Notes: a model not told the origin generated them from the letters alone. Counted from the first letter of the stretch, positions 1 through 12,410 are shown. The stretch is 64,000 bases of DNA from Cricetomys ansorgei (GCA_026225945.1 JAMJFZ010003632.1:1-64000); one strand, 5' to 3'. Translations and numbers: made by a program.

Positions 1-546
1 GTCTGTAACTCTGGTTCCAAGAGATCTGATACCTTCACTCAGACATAAATGCAGTCCCAAAAACAATTCATATAAAATAAATTTTTTAAAAATCTCATTA
101 AAAATATTATTTTTAAAGACGTTAGAGGCCCCAAAGGAGTCTCAAAGGAACATTGTTTAGTTAACCACATCCAAGGTGAACGTAATTAAGTAAAAGAGAC
201 AACGTTTTCACCCGGACAGCTGATTGATCATTCTTCCAAGTATGTCCAAAGTAGAATTTGACAAATGTGACAGCACTTGTTTCAGTTTCACTGAGGCTTG
301 CCCACAGCAGCACTGCATGGAGGAAGTAGAGGGTTGCAGTGGGGCAGTAGCAATTGGAAACGTGTCTTGGCTACCGTTCTGTAACAAACGAGCTCTACAA
401 TCCAAGTCTCAAAAATTGCACTGATGATTACTTGTCTCTTTCCATTCTCCTAGGAATCTGTATTTGCTATTTCTTTCAGGAACCTTCTCCTGGCTTTTTG
501 GCATGAGCAAATACTGACCTCCCAATGGCGGCTGCACTTCACAAAA

Positions 547-554
547 TACACACA

Positions 555-585
<31 letters not shown>

Positions 586-596
586 CACACCACACC
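547..596. repeat. (CA)n microsatellite
   Basis: Nearly pure CA run with two CCA interruptions. Open frames that cross it are low-complexity artefacts. Confidence 0.95.
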
Positions 597-1290
597 AGTT
601 ACCTAGACTTCTATTATTCTGAAACATCTCGCTTTCCAGTGCCCCTTCCTCTTACAATATTCCTTTCAACTTTATCAGAAATACTTAACTCAGTATTTCA
701 ACTGACCTGCACAGCCTGGCCAAGTAGGACCAGCTCTGCCTGTCACATTCCTCTGAGAGCACAGCGTCGGACTCGGCACCTGCTCGCCATATTCTTGGAC
801 TTGTCCTCTCCTCTAGACCTCAGTTTCCCTACCTTAATCCACTCACAGCAAACCCCCTACCTTAGTCTATCCTCGTTTAAGAAAAACAAGCAATACCCGG
901 ACACACTTATAAATATAAGCTGCTTTGCCTTTCTCCTGCACAGGTCTTGGTTTTAAAGGCAGTGGGTTAGAAGTGTTGTGGTCAGACTGGATCCAACAAA
1001 GCCCTGAAATTTTACAGACATAAACTAGATACTATTGAGGAGAGTAGGCTAAACCTCTAAAAGTAGTGTCTAGCCTCATACCTTTTCTTTAAACAGAGTC
1101 ACTCTGTTTTCATATTCTTTATACATGCAAAGGCTGGGTAAGGCTTTACTGGAAAAAAAAAACCTACTGCCTACCAATGAAGTTTGAAACCCTAGAAAAT
1201 CCACAAGACCTCAGAGCTGCAAGAGCTTATTATATAACCAATATATATGAGGAGCTGAGATTGTATGTATCTGTGGTTTTTATTATAGAA
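597..1290. other. Unannotated intergenic stretch
   Basis: No SINE, exon with splice borders or other recognisable feature was seen here; AT-rich unique-looking sequence. Confidence 0.5.
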
Positions 1291-1293
1291 ACC

Positions 1294-1375
1294 ACTAGAG
1301 CTGAGGCTCTAGCTCAGCGGCGAGCCTTTACCTAGCGTGAGTACTGCTCTAGCTTCCATCCTCAGCTCTGAACAC
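1294..1375 (+). repeat. ID-type SINE (tRNA-Ala-like)
   Basis: Contains a diverged RNA polymerase III A-box-like start (gctctagctcagcgg) and a B-box-like end, in the order seen in rodent ID elements. Short and mutated. Confidence 0.5.
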
Positions 1376-2164
1376 ACAAAAAGGTCTTGACTCCAGAGAA
1401 CACAGATCCACATACAAACTCCTAAACCCCTCGGGGCAGACAGCTTTGGGATCGTGTGCAACAGCATACAGTGTGACAACAGAGCGAGGAGTGAAGTGTG
1501 GCGTGTCTGTTATAACTCTCATAAAACAAGACAGTGTGTGAGTCCCCAGCTCTGCATGCCCTGATGGGCATGACTGAGACAGCACTGTCTCAGCCCCCTA
1601 CCCTGCCTGGGGCTTCATCAGTGGCTCTATTTTAAGAGCAGGAAACACAGTGACTATGCAGCTATACTGTCAAAGACAACCTACCAACCTTCCTGGCCGT
1701 TAAAACGCAATTTTCTGTCCCTCCAGCTGTACAAGCGGCCACAGGGTGCCCAGGATCCTTACTCTCCTTGGCAGATCTCTGTCACAGCTCATCCTGTCTA
1801 AGGATGTAGGCTTCTTCCTTATGTACATTGACACCACCCACTCTGCTTCCCCACTGTGCAACCTAAACATGACAGGACACAAACCCTGTGCTGGTGATGG
1901 CGGAGGTCTAGAGGGGAGGGAATTGTGGGACAGCTCTCTCTCTTCTACTCAATCTTGTAATAAATATAAATCTGCCCCGAAACATGTCAGCCTTAAAGTT
2001 TACTTCTGTGTATGGGGGAGGGCAAAGGATAATGACATTTGTATATGAGGATGCCACAACACCACTTCTTTATCAGCTAACCTAAGCAGTTTTAACCCTA
2101 AAGGTAGGTATTACACCCGTACACACCACATACAGGCACATGCACATGCATGCACACATACATA

Positions 2165-2275
2165 CACACTCACTGCTTGTAATCCTAGCACTTGAGAAGT
2201 AGAGGCAGGAGAATCAGGAGTTCAAGGTCATTAAACAACAACAACAGCAACAAACAAAACAATAACAACAACAAA
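2165..2275 (+). repeat. B1 fragment with (AAC)n tail
   Basis: Has the B1 core 'aatcctagcacttgagaagtagaggcagg' split over a few mismatches, then an AAC-rich tail (about 2236-2275). Confidence 0.6.
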
Positions 2276-2424
2276 TAGCAACATCCAAATAGCTAGAAAT
2301 GGTGGTTACACCTGCTTCTTCCACAAACCCTTCTTATTGGGAGATGCCTATAGTTCCTTTACTCCAGGGGTTGAGGTGGGAGAACTGTGAGTTTGAGGAT
2401 GATTTAGGCTTAAGGTAGATCAAG

Positions 2425-2452
2425 ACTATATATATGTATGTATGTATATATG

Positions 2453-2493
<41 letters not shown>
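2425..2493. repeat. TA/TG then (CA)n microsatellite
   Basis: Alternating TATATG/TATGTA track running directly into about 18 CA units. Confidence 0.9.
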
Positions 2494-2496
<3 letters not shown>

Positions 2497-2510
2497 CTTT
2501 TTATTGCTTG

Positions 2511-2650
2511 TTTTTTGAGAGAGCTTTTTTCTTCATAGGGCTCTCCTAAAACTTTCTTTGTAGACCAGGCTGGCCTCGAACTCACAGAGATCCCCCTGCC
2601 TCTGCCTCCCAAGGGCTGGGATTAAAGGTGTGTACCACCATTGCTCAGCC
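2511..2650 (-). repeat. B1 SINE
   Basis: Plus strand reads gtagaccaggctggcctcg, then 'cctctgcctccc' and 'gctgggattaaagg', the reverse complement of B1. Confidence 0.85.
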
Positions 2651-2689
2651 CAGAAACACTTCCTGTGCACCTCAGCATCAGAGTACAGG

Positions 2690-2826
2690 TTTGTACTCTA
2701 AGCTTGTACTCAATTGGGAGGCTGAGGAAGGCAGAGGCAGGGGCATTATGAGTTTGAGGATAGCCTGCACTAAATAGTAAACACCAGGCAAATCTAGGCT
2801 ACACAGTGATACTCTGTCTCAACCAA
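2690..2826 (+). repeat. Diverged B1 SINE
   Basis: Core 'gggaggctgag...ggcagaggcagg' then 'gaggatagcctg' and 'actctgtctcaa' with an AACC-rich tail; clearly older than the other B1 copies. Confidence 0.65.
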
Positions 2827-2994
2827 CCAACAACCAAGCAAGACAAAGCAACAGTACCAGCAGCCACTCATTGCTCTCTTTGGCCTCCCAGGATTTCTCT
2901 GGGCTGTGTTTCATGGAAATCCTCCAGGATACCCTCAAAACAACCCTTGATGTACACCCTGTAGCTTCCTGTTGCTCAAGTGTGGTCCTTGTTG

Positions 2995-3150
2995 CTGTTT
3001 TGGTTGTGGCTGGGGGCCTAGGGTCTCATTATGTAGCCCGGACTGGACTAAATTTGTTAAGTAGACCAGGCTGGCTCTGAACTCATGGAGATCTACCTGC
3101 CTCTGACTCCCGAGCGCTGGGATTAGACACTGCACTACCATGCTTAGCTT
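2995..3150 (-). repeat. B1 SINE
   Basis: Plus strand carries 'tagaccaggctggctctgaa', 'ctacctgcctctgactcccg' and 'gctgggattag', in reverse B1 order. Confidence 0.75.
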
Positions 3151-4309
3151 CTCAGATGTTCTAACCTGGAACCATTGATCCAACAATACTGTACAGGGAC
3201 TGGGTCCAGCCCTCAGATGGTGCAGAGCACTTGGAGCCTCTGCCTCATTCATCCCAAGCTTTCTATAGACAAGATAATTAACAGGATGCCTTGAAGTGCA
3301 TGGCACCTGTTGTGTGCAGCAGTGGGTGCCCTAAACTGAGTCTCTCTTACTAGCTTGGATGCTGCCTGTGTCAGTGCAACTATGTTTGGATCTGACTGCT
3401 TTGGCTCCTTTTGTCTGTGTGTTGCTTTGTCAGCCAAACCATGATGCCACATCAGTACCAGGGCACCCTGGGAAAATATGTCTGAGATGTGAAGACAGAA
3501 GTGACTGGGTAGATATTCAGGATCGAAGTAAGCAGAAAAAAATCTACTACATATTTTTGTGGTGATTTTCTGGCCACAAGTAACATTTTCTGCCAGGCAG
3601 AGTTGAACACTCTAGGAGATAAATATCTACTTCTGCCAACCCACTTTACACTCTCCCTCATTAATTATGCAACTACAACACTTCACCTCCTGGGACAAAT
3701 GAAGATGTATTCAGTGAGTTATTTTTGATTGAGTTTTAAAATTCACAGCTGTCACTCTTTATACCCAAAGAGAAAAAGCAATACCCGCTCAAACATCTCT
3801 CTGAGACATTTGAGACTGATGCTTGCCCTAGCTACAGGACCAGCCCCGAGGAGACGGAGATACTCAGCAGATGCAAGGTGCTGCCACTCACTGGCCACAG
3901 ACACTTAGGTAAGGAGGAAAGAGTCATCCCTCAGATCCAGAGAGTAACCAGAGCATCTGCAGCCTGGAGCAGAGTGTGGGAGCATGGGGCTGTTAGCGGC
4001 GACACTCCCAGTTGGAGGGTCACTGTTGGCTACATAGTGAGTTTGAGGCCAGTCTAGGCTGTCTAAGACCCTCTCTAAGAAAGCCAAAGCAGACAGGCAA
4101 TCCTGTCTGCACCAGAATACCTCATGCTTCCCCCTGAACCTGTTTTGAGTAGACGAAGACATAGAGAAGTGGCCTCTCAGGGAGCCCAAGGACAGGGTTA
4201 GCTGCAGCAGCAGGGTAATGTTCCTTTGGCAGAAGGGCCTTAGAAGTGGCCCAGTACCTGGGAACCTTGGATATTCCATTATGTAGGGAAAGTAAACTAT
4301 CTCACCCCA

Positions 4310-4316
<7 letters not shown>

Positions 4317-4350
<34 letters not shown>
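4317..4350. repeat. (GT)n microsatellite
   Basis: About 15 GT units, next to a B1. Confidence 0.9.
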
Positions 4351-4353
<3 letters not shown>

Positions 4354-4365
4354 GCATGTTAGAAT

Positions 4366-4513
4366 TGTTTCTTGAGACAGGGTTTCTCTACTTAGCCCTC
4401 CCTGGCTAGCCTAGAACTCCGTCTGTAGACAAGGCTGGCCTTGAACTCAGAGATCCACTTGCTCTCTGCATCCTGAGAGCTGGGATTAAAGGCATGCGCC
4501 AACCATGCCCAGT
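4366..4513 (-). repeat. B1 SINE
   Basis: Starts 'ttgagacagggtttctct' and ends 'gctgggattaaaggcatgcg' on the plus strand, so the element lies in reverse orientation. Confidence 0.9.
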
Positions 4514-4767
4514 GTTAGAGTTGGTTATCAGAGAAACTACGAGTCTCTGTAGATGGGAACGGGTCTGAAGGCTGCCCTTCTGTAAAAGGTGCTGGCATTA
4601 TAAGGGAATACGCATTAGCCAGCCATTGGTTAGAAACAGGGTTTCCTATGACATACCTTCCTTTTGCCCAGGGAAGATATTTTCACAGGAAGGAAAGATT
4701 GGCGTCTGATACTTGCCCACACAGTGGTTCTTGCTTTGGGGACTTTGTTTTTTTATTTTTTATTTTT

Positions 4768-4907
4768 GTTTTTTTGAGAGGGATTTTCTCTGCCCTGGCT
4801 GTCCTGGAACTCACTCTGTAGACCAGGCTGGGCCTTGAACTCAGATATTCACCTGCCTCTGCCTCCCGAGTGCTGGGATTAAATGCATGTGCCACCACCT
4901 CCCGGCA
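4768..4907 (-). repeat. B1 SINE
   Basis: Full-length reverse B1: T-rich lead, 'ctggctgtcctggaactcac', 'gtagaccaggctgg' and 'gtgctgggattaaatgcat'. Confidence 0.9.
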
Positions 4908-5276
4908 CATCTTTGAGAACTTTGTGTAACCTGAAAATCCTTGTTTTGGGACTCCTCCCTGAGCCTGCAGCCACTTCCTGCCCCCTATTACTGGAAACCT
5001 CTATGCCTTTGTTAATTCTATATACAGTTCAGCTAACCAGCATCCCCTTGAGCCTTGTGCTCTGCAGAATCTGTGTTTGGGGAGGTAATAAGATTTTTTT
5101 TCTGTTAATCTGTTTATAAATCATTTTATAGATTAAGACGATCAAGCCTTTACAGTGAACAGAATAAATCTAAAACTTGCAGCCACTTTCAGGCGTTTTG
5201 AGGCAGTAGAGGACTTCCTTGTTCCTGGAGCCTTGAGAAACCAGGGCTCCAGTTTACTGTGGACATCTAGACAAGA

Positions 5277-5290
5277 CTGCCACCTTCTGG
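5277..5290 (-). promoter_or_regulatory. CTCF-core-like motif (tentative)
   Basis: The minus strand reads CCAGAAGGTGGCAG, close to the CTCF core, with one position off consensus (A where C or T is preferred). No SINE explains the site. A chance match is possible. Confidence 0.25.
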
Positions 5291-6228
5291 CTGCACTGCG
5301 GAAGTGTGCTTCAACATAAATTCTTTTCCAGCAGAATATGCTCGGCAGGCTGTGCTTGACCATTCACATGCTCTCTTGATTCCTTCGTGTTCTGCTAGAC
5401 TTTTAACTATTCCTGTTCAAATATTAATGTTGATGCACTAAGGATAGATCAATTCACTACATTTTTAACTATACCATATTCAAAGACCAATGTTGAAATA
5501 CTAAAAATAGACAGATTGGTTGATTAACTATTAGACACAGGCTCTTCACTGTTCTAGTTATGCAGATCAAACTGGCCTTGAACTTACGGCCATCTTCCTG
5601 CTACAGCCTCCTTCTGCGAGGATTGAATTCAGGTTGACGAGCTTGGAGGCACACCAGTCCTGGTTTGTTTCAGAGGCAGAGGCTCATTATTTAGCTCAGG
5701 AGGCCAGCTGTCCTCAAGCCTGCCAACCTTAGCCTCTCTGCTCTAGGGAAGGTACACAGTGAATGACTGTCCTTGTCACCCTAAACTGCCAGTTATGAAA
5801 AGTCCCCACTTGCCACCAATTCCTGGAAGGGCCATCTTGCCTGAGAGGAAAGTGCCATTTTTCACTTCAAAGCAGTTATAAATGGAGATGAATTCCAGGC
5901 AGGACCACTTTGGAGAAGTCTTCTCTTAGTTCTGATTTTGGCTTACTTAGCTTAAATGGGATGGTCATTAGAAGAAATTCTAAAGTCCTCAGTGTGAAAA
6001 AAGCCCTAAGATGACAGTGAGCAGTGGCTCCGCATCCCTCCCTTGTTCATCCTTCTGAGTGAAGAGGGGCAGGGACAGGTCAGGAGCCCCCAGAGGGGCG
6101 AAGGCCCGAAGGCCCGGACCACAGCAACGCTTTCTGTAGTGTCCTCCAGGGGCGTCCACCAGTGAACTGCAAGAACCCTGGACCCTGCTCTGCAGTTCAG
6201 GAAACTACACTAAAATATGGAGAAAACG

Positions 6229-6361
6229 GGCTGGGGAGATAGCTCGGCAGTTAAGAGCTCTGGCTGCTGGAATTCAGGTCTAGCCCCCACACTGGCTGGC
6301 TTATAAGGGCCTGTAACTCCAACTTCTGGGGATCCAACATTCTCTTCTGGCTTTCGTAGGT

Positions 6362-6365
<4 letters not shown>
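6229..6365 (+). repeat. B2/B3 SINE
   Basis: Begins 'gggctggggagatagctc' and keeps the body order of B2/B3 ('ctgtaactccaacttctgggg'), ending at a CT/CA microsatellite. Confidence 0.8.
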
Positions 6366-6398
<33 letters not shown>

Positions 6399-6413
6399 GA
6401 CACACACACACAC
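6362..6413. repeat. (CT)n(CA)n microsatellite
   Basis: CT run with one TTT interruption followed by CA units. Confidence 0.9.
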
Positions 6414-6438
6414 ATTTCTTACAAAATTGAGCAACTGT

Positions 6439-6600
6439 CCAGGCAGTGGTGGCGCACACCTTTAATCCCAGCACTCAGGAGGCAGAGGCAAGAGGATCTC
6501 TGTGAGTTCGAGGCCAGCCTGGTCTACAGAGTGAGTTCCAGGACAGCTAAAACAGAGAAAACCTGTCTTGAAAAACCTAACTAAATAAATAAATAAATAA
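6439..6600 (+). repeat. B1 SINE with (AAAT)n tail
   Basis: Near-consensus B1 ('cctttaatcccagcactc', 'gaggccagcctggtctacag') ending in an AAAT tetranucleotide tail. Confidence 0.95.
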
Positions 6601-6670
6601 AGGCAGGAAGATGAGGAAAACTGGAGGAGTAAAAGGAAAGAAGCCTATCGCACTTGGTCAGAACGTCCTA

Positions 6671-6892
<222 letters not shown>

Positions 6893-6999
6893 CTAGTCAG
6901 CCAGGTTGTGGGATGAATTGACACTGTAGTCTTCAGCTCAAGGTGCATTAAGCCAAGTCTCCTGGCTGCCTGATAAGACACGCAGAACCAAGGTCTGTG

Positions 7000-8030
7000 A
7001 CTTTGGCGGGGGAGGAAGGAAGCTGCTCATCCCGGATCCTAAAATCTCCTTTCTCTGGAATCTCACCTTTTGGTCAACCTGTCCTTTACCTATTCAAGCT
7101 TTACCTGTGCTGCCCCCATCAGCTACTGAGAAGACAGAAGAGCCATGTGAACAAGGGCCTACCAGAGTGGAGGCCATGGAGGCTCTGGGTGGGAGCTCTG
7201 AGGACCCTCGGGTCTGACCTCCCACTCAGCTCCAGGAGGCATCCTTTCTCTCTCTCTTGCGACTTGGTGCACTCTGCCTGGGGAGTTGTATTTACTTCCG
7301 TTTCGCTTGTTATTAATCTGTTTGTAAAATCCAATCTGACATCTTCATCCTGGGCCTTTCTCTGGAGCTTCAGCATTTGATTTTCCATGACCTAGCGGGC
7401 CTCTTTGCCAGTTCTGGGCAGTGGTTCTTAAACTGAGCTAAGAATCAGAGCCCCTTGGGAATTTAAAAGGCCAAAGCTTTACTGAAGGCCACCACTGGGT
7501 CTGTGGAGTTTACTGAGTCCAGATCTAAGTCCTCCCACACCAACCTGATTTTTCTCTTTGTCCCTTCTCTTTCTCTTTGTCCCTATTGGCAGAGCCTAAA
7601 GCTAGGTGGCACCTTTGATGTCTGTTCTTGGCTCTGCCCTTCTGTCTCAAATGTCTACCCACCTTGGTCGCCTCTGCACCCACTCCCCCTGCCATCGTCC
7701 ATCCCTTTTGTTGTCTGCCTCCCTCCAGCCCATCCTCTGGAGTACCCTGTGAGAGTTTTGACCACTCATGTCAAAACCACGTTCCCCTCCTTACTAAGTG
7801 TGATGCCACCATGCCCCAAATCTGACTTCACTCACATTCTAGGGCAGAAGCCGAGCGGCTGAGAGCTTTTCCAATCAGTGGTGAGCTGGCCTCTTCACTT
7901 ACAGGCTGCCTACAGAAGCACCTTCCTTCTTTCCCTGTCAAATGGAGGTCTTTAATCTTCCCTACAGTTCCCTCATCATCCCTGTTGCTTGTCTCAAGCA
8001 CTTTGAAGTCTGCCAATATCTTCCTGATCC
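7000..8030. other. Unannotated stretch inside the armadillo-like gene
   Basis: Lies in the presumed intron between the two armadillo-like exons. No SINE or exon was recognised; open frames here have no splice borders or familiar sequence. Confidence 0.5.
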
Positions 8031-8033
8031 TTA

Positions 8034-8444
<411 letters not shown>

Positions 8445-8561
8445 TTAGGAAAACAACCCTCACTCGAGATTGCATAACTTGTATTGCTTTAGGAGTTTTT
8501 CAACCAAGCTTGTTTTACAAAAGCAAAATTGAGGCTTGGTTTTCATGTTGTTTTACTGTCC

Positions 8562-9110
8562 TTCCAGGGCTCGCCTGGCAAGTCGGACAGTACCTGGATG
8601 GAGAGTGGGACTGAAGGGGCTAATGAGGAGAGGGGGAAGAGACGCGAGGGAAAAGAAGTAGGCCAGACACACACAGTATCATTGAGCTCAGATGGAATGG
8701 AGGTGAAATTTTATTTTTCCCTCCAATCTTATACCCCTTTCATCAGGGGGCTACATGCAGCTACAGGGGTTAGAACCAAGGTGTTATTTACAGGGTGAGA
8801 CAGTGCATAGGTAAAACATCCTGAATGAGATAGGTATCAGAGCAGGACAACTTCCCTGCTGAGGCGGGATGTTTACCTAGGAGAGACAGCCTCTCTCCAG
8901 TGGAGTTAGATGCTTAGGACAATAGCTCTCCAGGTGAAGTTAAAGGTTTAGCCAGAGAAGAAGTATCTCTTCAGGGGGCTTTGGCTTCCCTGTAAACAAG
9001 CCGCTCTCGGGCAGTCATTAATTATTCATGACTAAGTTTAGCTCAGAAGATCTCAGATAGCCAGAGGCTCACAGCAGGGTCTAGGCCCAGAGTCTGAAGG
9101 GCTCACCACA
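8562..9110 (-). mobile_element. Probable solo LTR
   Basis: On the minus strand the unit begins TGTGGTGAGCCC at 9110, has a TATA-like GTATAAGA (about 8740) and an AATAAA shortly after (about 8710), then a pyrimidine-rich stretch. The hexamer CTGTCC flanks both sides (8556-8561 and 9111-9116), as a class II target duplication would. The minus-strand end reads GGAA rather than CA, so the exact lower boundary is uncertain. No internal viral sequence. Confidence 0.45.
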
Positions 9111-9341
9111 CTGTCCTGTTTATTTCCAGGTCAGTGGCAGAGTAGTTTCTGCGGCACAGGCAAGTGTGTGTGTGTGGCTTAGAGGCAAAATTTCTTGCCC
9201 AATATTTGTGAGGCCATGAGTTTGCTACCCAGCAAAATAACAATATCATAGTTACATCTGTACATTTTGTAGGTTCATTTTAAATCTCAAAACACAGTTT
9301 TGTTTTCTGTACTGGGCATGGAAGCCTTCCTCACCAGACTG

Positions 9342-9432
9342 TAACCTTTTTTTTTTTTTAAGACAGTCTTACTGTGTATCCCTGACTGTATTGAACACAC
9401 AGAGATTTGCTTGTTTGTACCATGCCCAGCTG
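9342..9432 (-). repeat. Truncated B1 SINE
   Basis: T-rich lead then 'taagacagtcttactgtgta' and 'accatgcccagc'; the central part is deleted. Confidence 0.6.
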
Positions 9433-9460
9433 ACTGTGATCTTTTTTAAGGACAGGGCCC

Positions 9461-9602
9461 TTTTTTTTTTTTGAAACAGGGTCTCAAGTTGCCTAGGTTG
9501 TCTTCAAACTTATCATGTAGCTGAGGATGAACTTGAACTTTTGACCTCTGCCTTCACCTCCCATTTGCTGGGACTGCAGATGTGCACCACCACACCTGGT
9601 TT
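9461..9602 (-). repeat. Diverged B1 SINE
   Basis: 'ttgaaacagggtctcaagtt' to 'tgctgggactgcagatgtgc' on the plus strand; reverse B1 with many changes. Confidence 0.7.
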
Positions 9603-9689
9603 TAGAGACCATATATTTCATCTTTTTCTCATAACATCTTTACGTATATCCAGCACAGTAGGCATTCAATAATTTTTAAGTGATTATTC

Positions 9690-9899
9690 TTTTTAAAGTT
9701 TGGCTTATGTGTATGTGTGTTTTGTCTGCATGTATGTCTGTGTACCACTTTCAAGTCCGGTGCCTGCAGAGGCCAGAAGAGGCTATCAGATACTCTGGAA
9801 CTGGAGTTCCAGACACTTGTGAGCCATTGTGTGGGTGCTGGGAATAGAACCTGCTCCTTTGAAAGTGCAGCCAGTGCTGTTAACCATCTCTCCAGCCCT
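9690..9899 (-). repeat. B3/B2-type SINE
   Basis: Plus strand ends 'gttaaccatctctccagccc', the reverse complement of the B2/B3 head, preceded by 'gtgggtgctgggaatagaac'. Confidence 0.85.
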
Positions 9900-9911
9900 A
9901 GCTGTATTTAC

Positions 9912-10058
9912 TTATTTTTAATGTTTTGAGACAGGGTCTTTCTAGGTATACTGACTGTCCTGGACCTCCACTGTAGACCAGGCTGACTTCAAACTCACAG
10001 AAACCATCCTGCCTCTGTCTCCTCAGTGTTGGGATTAAAGTCATGTACCAGCACCCTA
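9912..10058 (-). repeat. B1 SINE
   Basis: 'ttgagacagggtctttctag', 'tgtagaccaggctgacttca' and 'gtgttgggattaaagtcatg' in reverse B1 order. Confidence 0.85.
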
Positions 10059-10061
10059 GGA

Positions 10062-10281
10062 AAGATTTATTTTTAAAATTCTATGTGTATGGGTGTTTTC
10101 CTATATGCATATATGTACATCATGTGTGCACCCAGTGTCCACCGAGACAAGAAGAGACTGCTAGATCCCCTGGAATTGGAGTTATGGTTGTGAGCCACCA
10201 TGTGGGTGCTGGGAATAGAATCTGGATCATGAACAAGAGCAGTAAACGCTTTTAACTGCTGAGCCATCTCTTCAGCCTGTT
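10062..10281 (-). repeat. B3/B2-type SINE
   Basis: Ends 'actgctgagccatctcttca' on the plus strand; contains 'gtgggtgctgggaatagaat'. One of three SINEs set end to end from 9690. Confidence 0.85.
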
Positions 10282-10416
10282 GGCATTCAATAATTTGATC
10301 TCAGTTTTGTTACTAGCATTATTTGTAATGATTTCACACAGGATTTTAGGCAATAGCTAATAAAAATTTGTTTAATACATGTGTGAAAAAGGATATGTTT
10401 AAAATGGAAGGCTGAA

Positions 10417-10460
10417 GGCCCATGGTGGTGCACACTTTTAATCCCAGCACTTGTGAAATG
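10417..10460 (+). repeat. 5' B1 fragment
   Basis: Only the B1 head ('ggtggtgcacacttttaatc', 'ccagcacttg') is present. Confidence 0.65.
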
Positions 10461-10879
10461 CAGCTGCTTTTTTTTTCCTCCCTGCTACCCTCTCCACGTG
10501 GTGACTACGTGTGGGGCCAATGGTAGGGCCATTCTTTCTTCAAACTTTGGGGTATGTGCTGAAATCGGAGTGGAAGCCAGGTATCCGGAGGCCTCTTCTG
10601 AGCTGGGAGAGGAAAGGCAGGGGTGGCACAAACTTCCCTCATTGCACGTCACCAACACGGGCGGTCTCTTGTTAGCATCATATGCTCTTGGACAGGGCCC
10701 ACAGACCTAGCCTAGTGCTGCCCTCTTTGGGGACTACGGAATAGCACGCTTCGGAGCCTGATTCACCTGGTCTGAGACTGTGCAATGGATTTGTGGAACA
10801 GAGCTTAGTATTCAAGGCTTTTACCGTGCCACATCTTCCGCTACCCACCTCTGCTACCCACCTCCACATTATTCTTCTT

Positions 10880-11005
10880 TTGAGGGGAAGAGGAGTTGAG
10901 GCAAAGTAGCTGTCATGTGACCCAGGCTGGCTTAGAACTTCGAGATCCCTCCACCTTCACTTCTGGCATGGTGGGATTACAGGCTTGCATGCACCTCCCA
11001 CTCCC
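10880..11005 (-). repeat. Old B1 SINE
   Basis: 'ccaggctggcttagaacttc' and 'gtgggattacaggcttgcat' mark a diverged reverse B1. Confidence 0.55.
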
Positions 11006-11949
11006 GATTACTTGAGGGGAGGACACTAGGGTACTGAGGGAGCTCCCTATAACAGTCCCAAAATACCCATTGCCCCAGGCAGCAGCCAAGAGGCCAGAAA
11101 GTGAAAAATGAGAACTCGATACTCTTAGGTGCTAGAGACTGGCGATTGGGCAGTTAATATTGAAGCCATTTGGAGCCCTATGCATGCTCAGTGTGGAATC
11201 TTAATCTCTCTGACATTGTCCAAGGATCACAGATCCTTGTGGGCTTTGTGGGCTTTTCACTCTGAGCTATCCATTCAGATCTCGAGTTACTGAACATCTG
11301 CTGAGCGGCAGGCACCGCAGCCAGTAAGAATGATCAAGGCTGCAGTCAGCCCTCCTTTAATTTACATGATTCTACTTTGTGAAAACAGACATAAACAAAG
11401 TAATTACAGGCTGTGAAAAGAGCAAAGAAGGAAGTAAACAAAAGAGCACCCAAGAGCCTGCTTTACAAAGAGTAGTCTGAAAAGCCAACACATATATACA
11501 CCTAATTCTGCCACCTAGCTGAGTTTTATCTTCCAAATAATCTCTATGTTACCCATTCAGCTCCATCTGGTCTGGGTCATCATCTCTCTTGTTGAGGTCC
11601 CAGTCTCCATCTCATCCTGCTTGGATATGGTGTCAGACAGCTCACCCAATCTTCATCAGACTCGCAAGGACCTAATTCAAGTTTGCCCTTCATGGCCACA
11701 AAAAAGAGGTCCTAGACAGCCTAAGACCAAGAGAAATATTAGTAGTTGTAATGAGAGAGTGGGGGATGGGGTGGGTAGGAAGGTCTTAGGTGTCACGCTC
11801 AGCAATTTTCCTAGAAAAGAAGATGGTGGGGCCAGAAAAGACAAGACTTCAGGTCAAATGGACCCGAAGCATTGGTGGAGCTTCAAAAGACATATTCAAA
11901 GTCTGGGCTGGAGATTGAGACAAGAAGATCAAGAGTTCAAGGCTGCCCT

Positions 11950-12402
11950 AGTTAGAGTCAATTGTCATCCTGACACAGCCCAGTCATCTGAGGCAATCTC
12001 ACTGGGGAATCGCACAGGTCAGACTAACCTTTGGCTGTGCAATTGAGGAGCTGTCTTGATTGTTGATTGATATGGGAGGGCTGAAATGAACTCTTTCCTG
12101 AGTTCAGTCCCCAGCACCACGTCTGGTGACTCACAATTGCTTGTAACTTGAGCTCCAGGGAATCCAACACCTCTGGCCTCCTTGGTTGGAACACACACTC
12201 ACATCTGTGCACGTGTAATGAAAATAAACATTTAAAGAAAGAATGAAAGCTACCAGAGAGCAAATGAGGGAACAAGCCAATAAGCAGCATTCCTCCATGG
12301 TTTCTTCTTCAGTTCCTGCTTCTGCTTCTGCTCTGGCTTCCCTCCATGATTGACTGTGACTTATAAAATGAGATTAACCCTTTCCTCCCCAATGTCACTA
12401 TC
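11950..12402 (+). repeat. Diverged interspersed rodent repeat with nested B2
   Basis: The left part ('caattgtcatcctgacacag', 'ttgattgttgattgatatgg') and right part ('aagcagcattcctccatggt', 'attaaccctttcctcccc') belong to one common rodent LTR-like repeat. They are separated by a B2-like SINE at about 12083-12235. Family name not certain. Confidence 0.55.
12083..12235 (+). repeat. B2/B3-like SINE nested in an older repeat
   Basis: Body motifs 'gttcagtccccagcaccacg', 'gtgactcacaattgcttgta', 'caacacctctggcctcc' with an AAAATAAACA tail. Its head is truncated. Confidence 0.65.
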
Positions 12403-12410
12403 TATCAATC

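Noticed and set aside
208..405. Minus-strand open frame ending in TGA with a TTGTAG acceptor-like start
   Set aside because: Protein not recognised, weak pyrimidine tract, no poly(A) signal nearby; could not support it as a terminal exon.
525..956. 143-codon plus-strand frame
   Set aside because: Passes through the CA microsatellite and has no recognisable sequence or splice borders.
5142..5363. 73-codon minus-strand frame
   Set aside because: No homologue recognised and no convincing donor or acceptor; the CTCF-like motif inside is the only feature kept.
11546..12046. 166-codon plus-strand frame
   Set aside because: Its end runs into a known interspersed repeat and its start has no similarity; chance frame.
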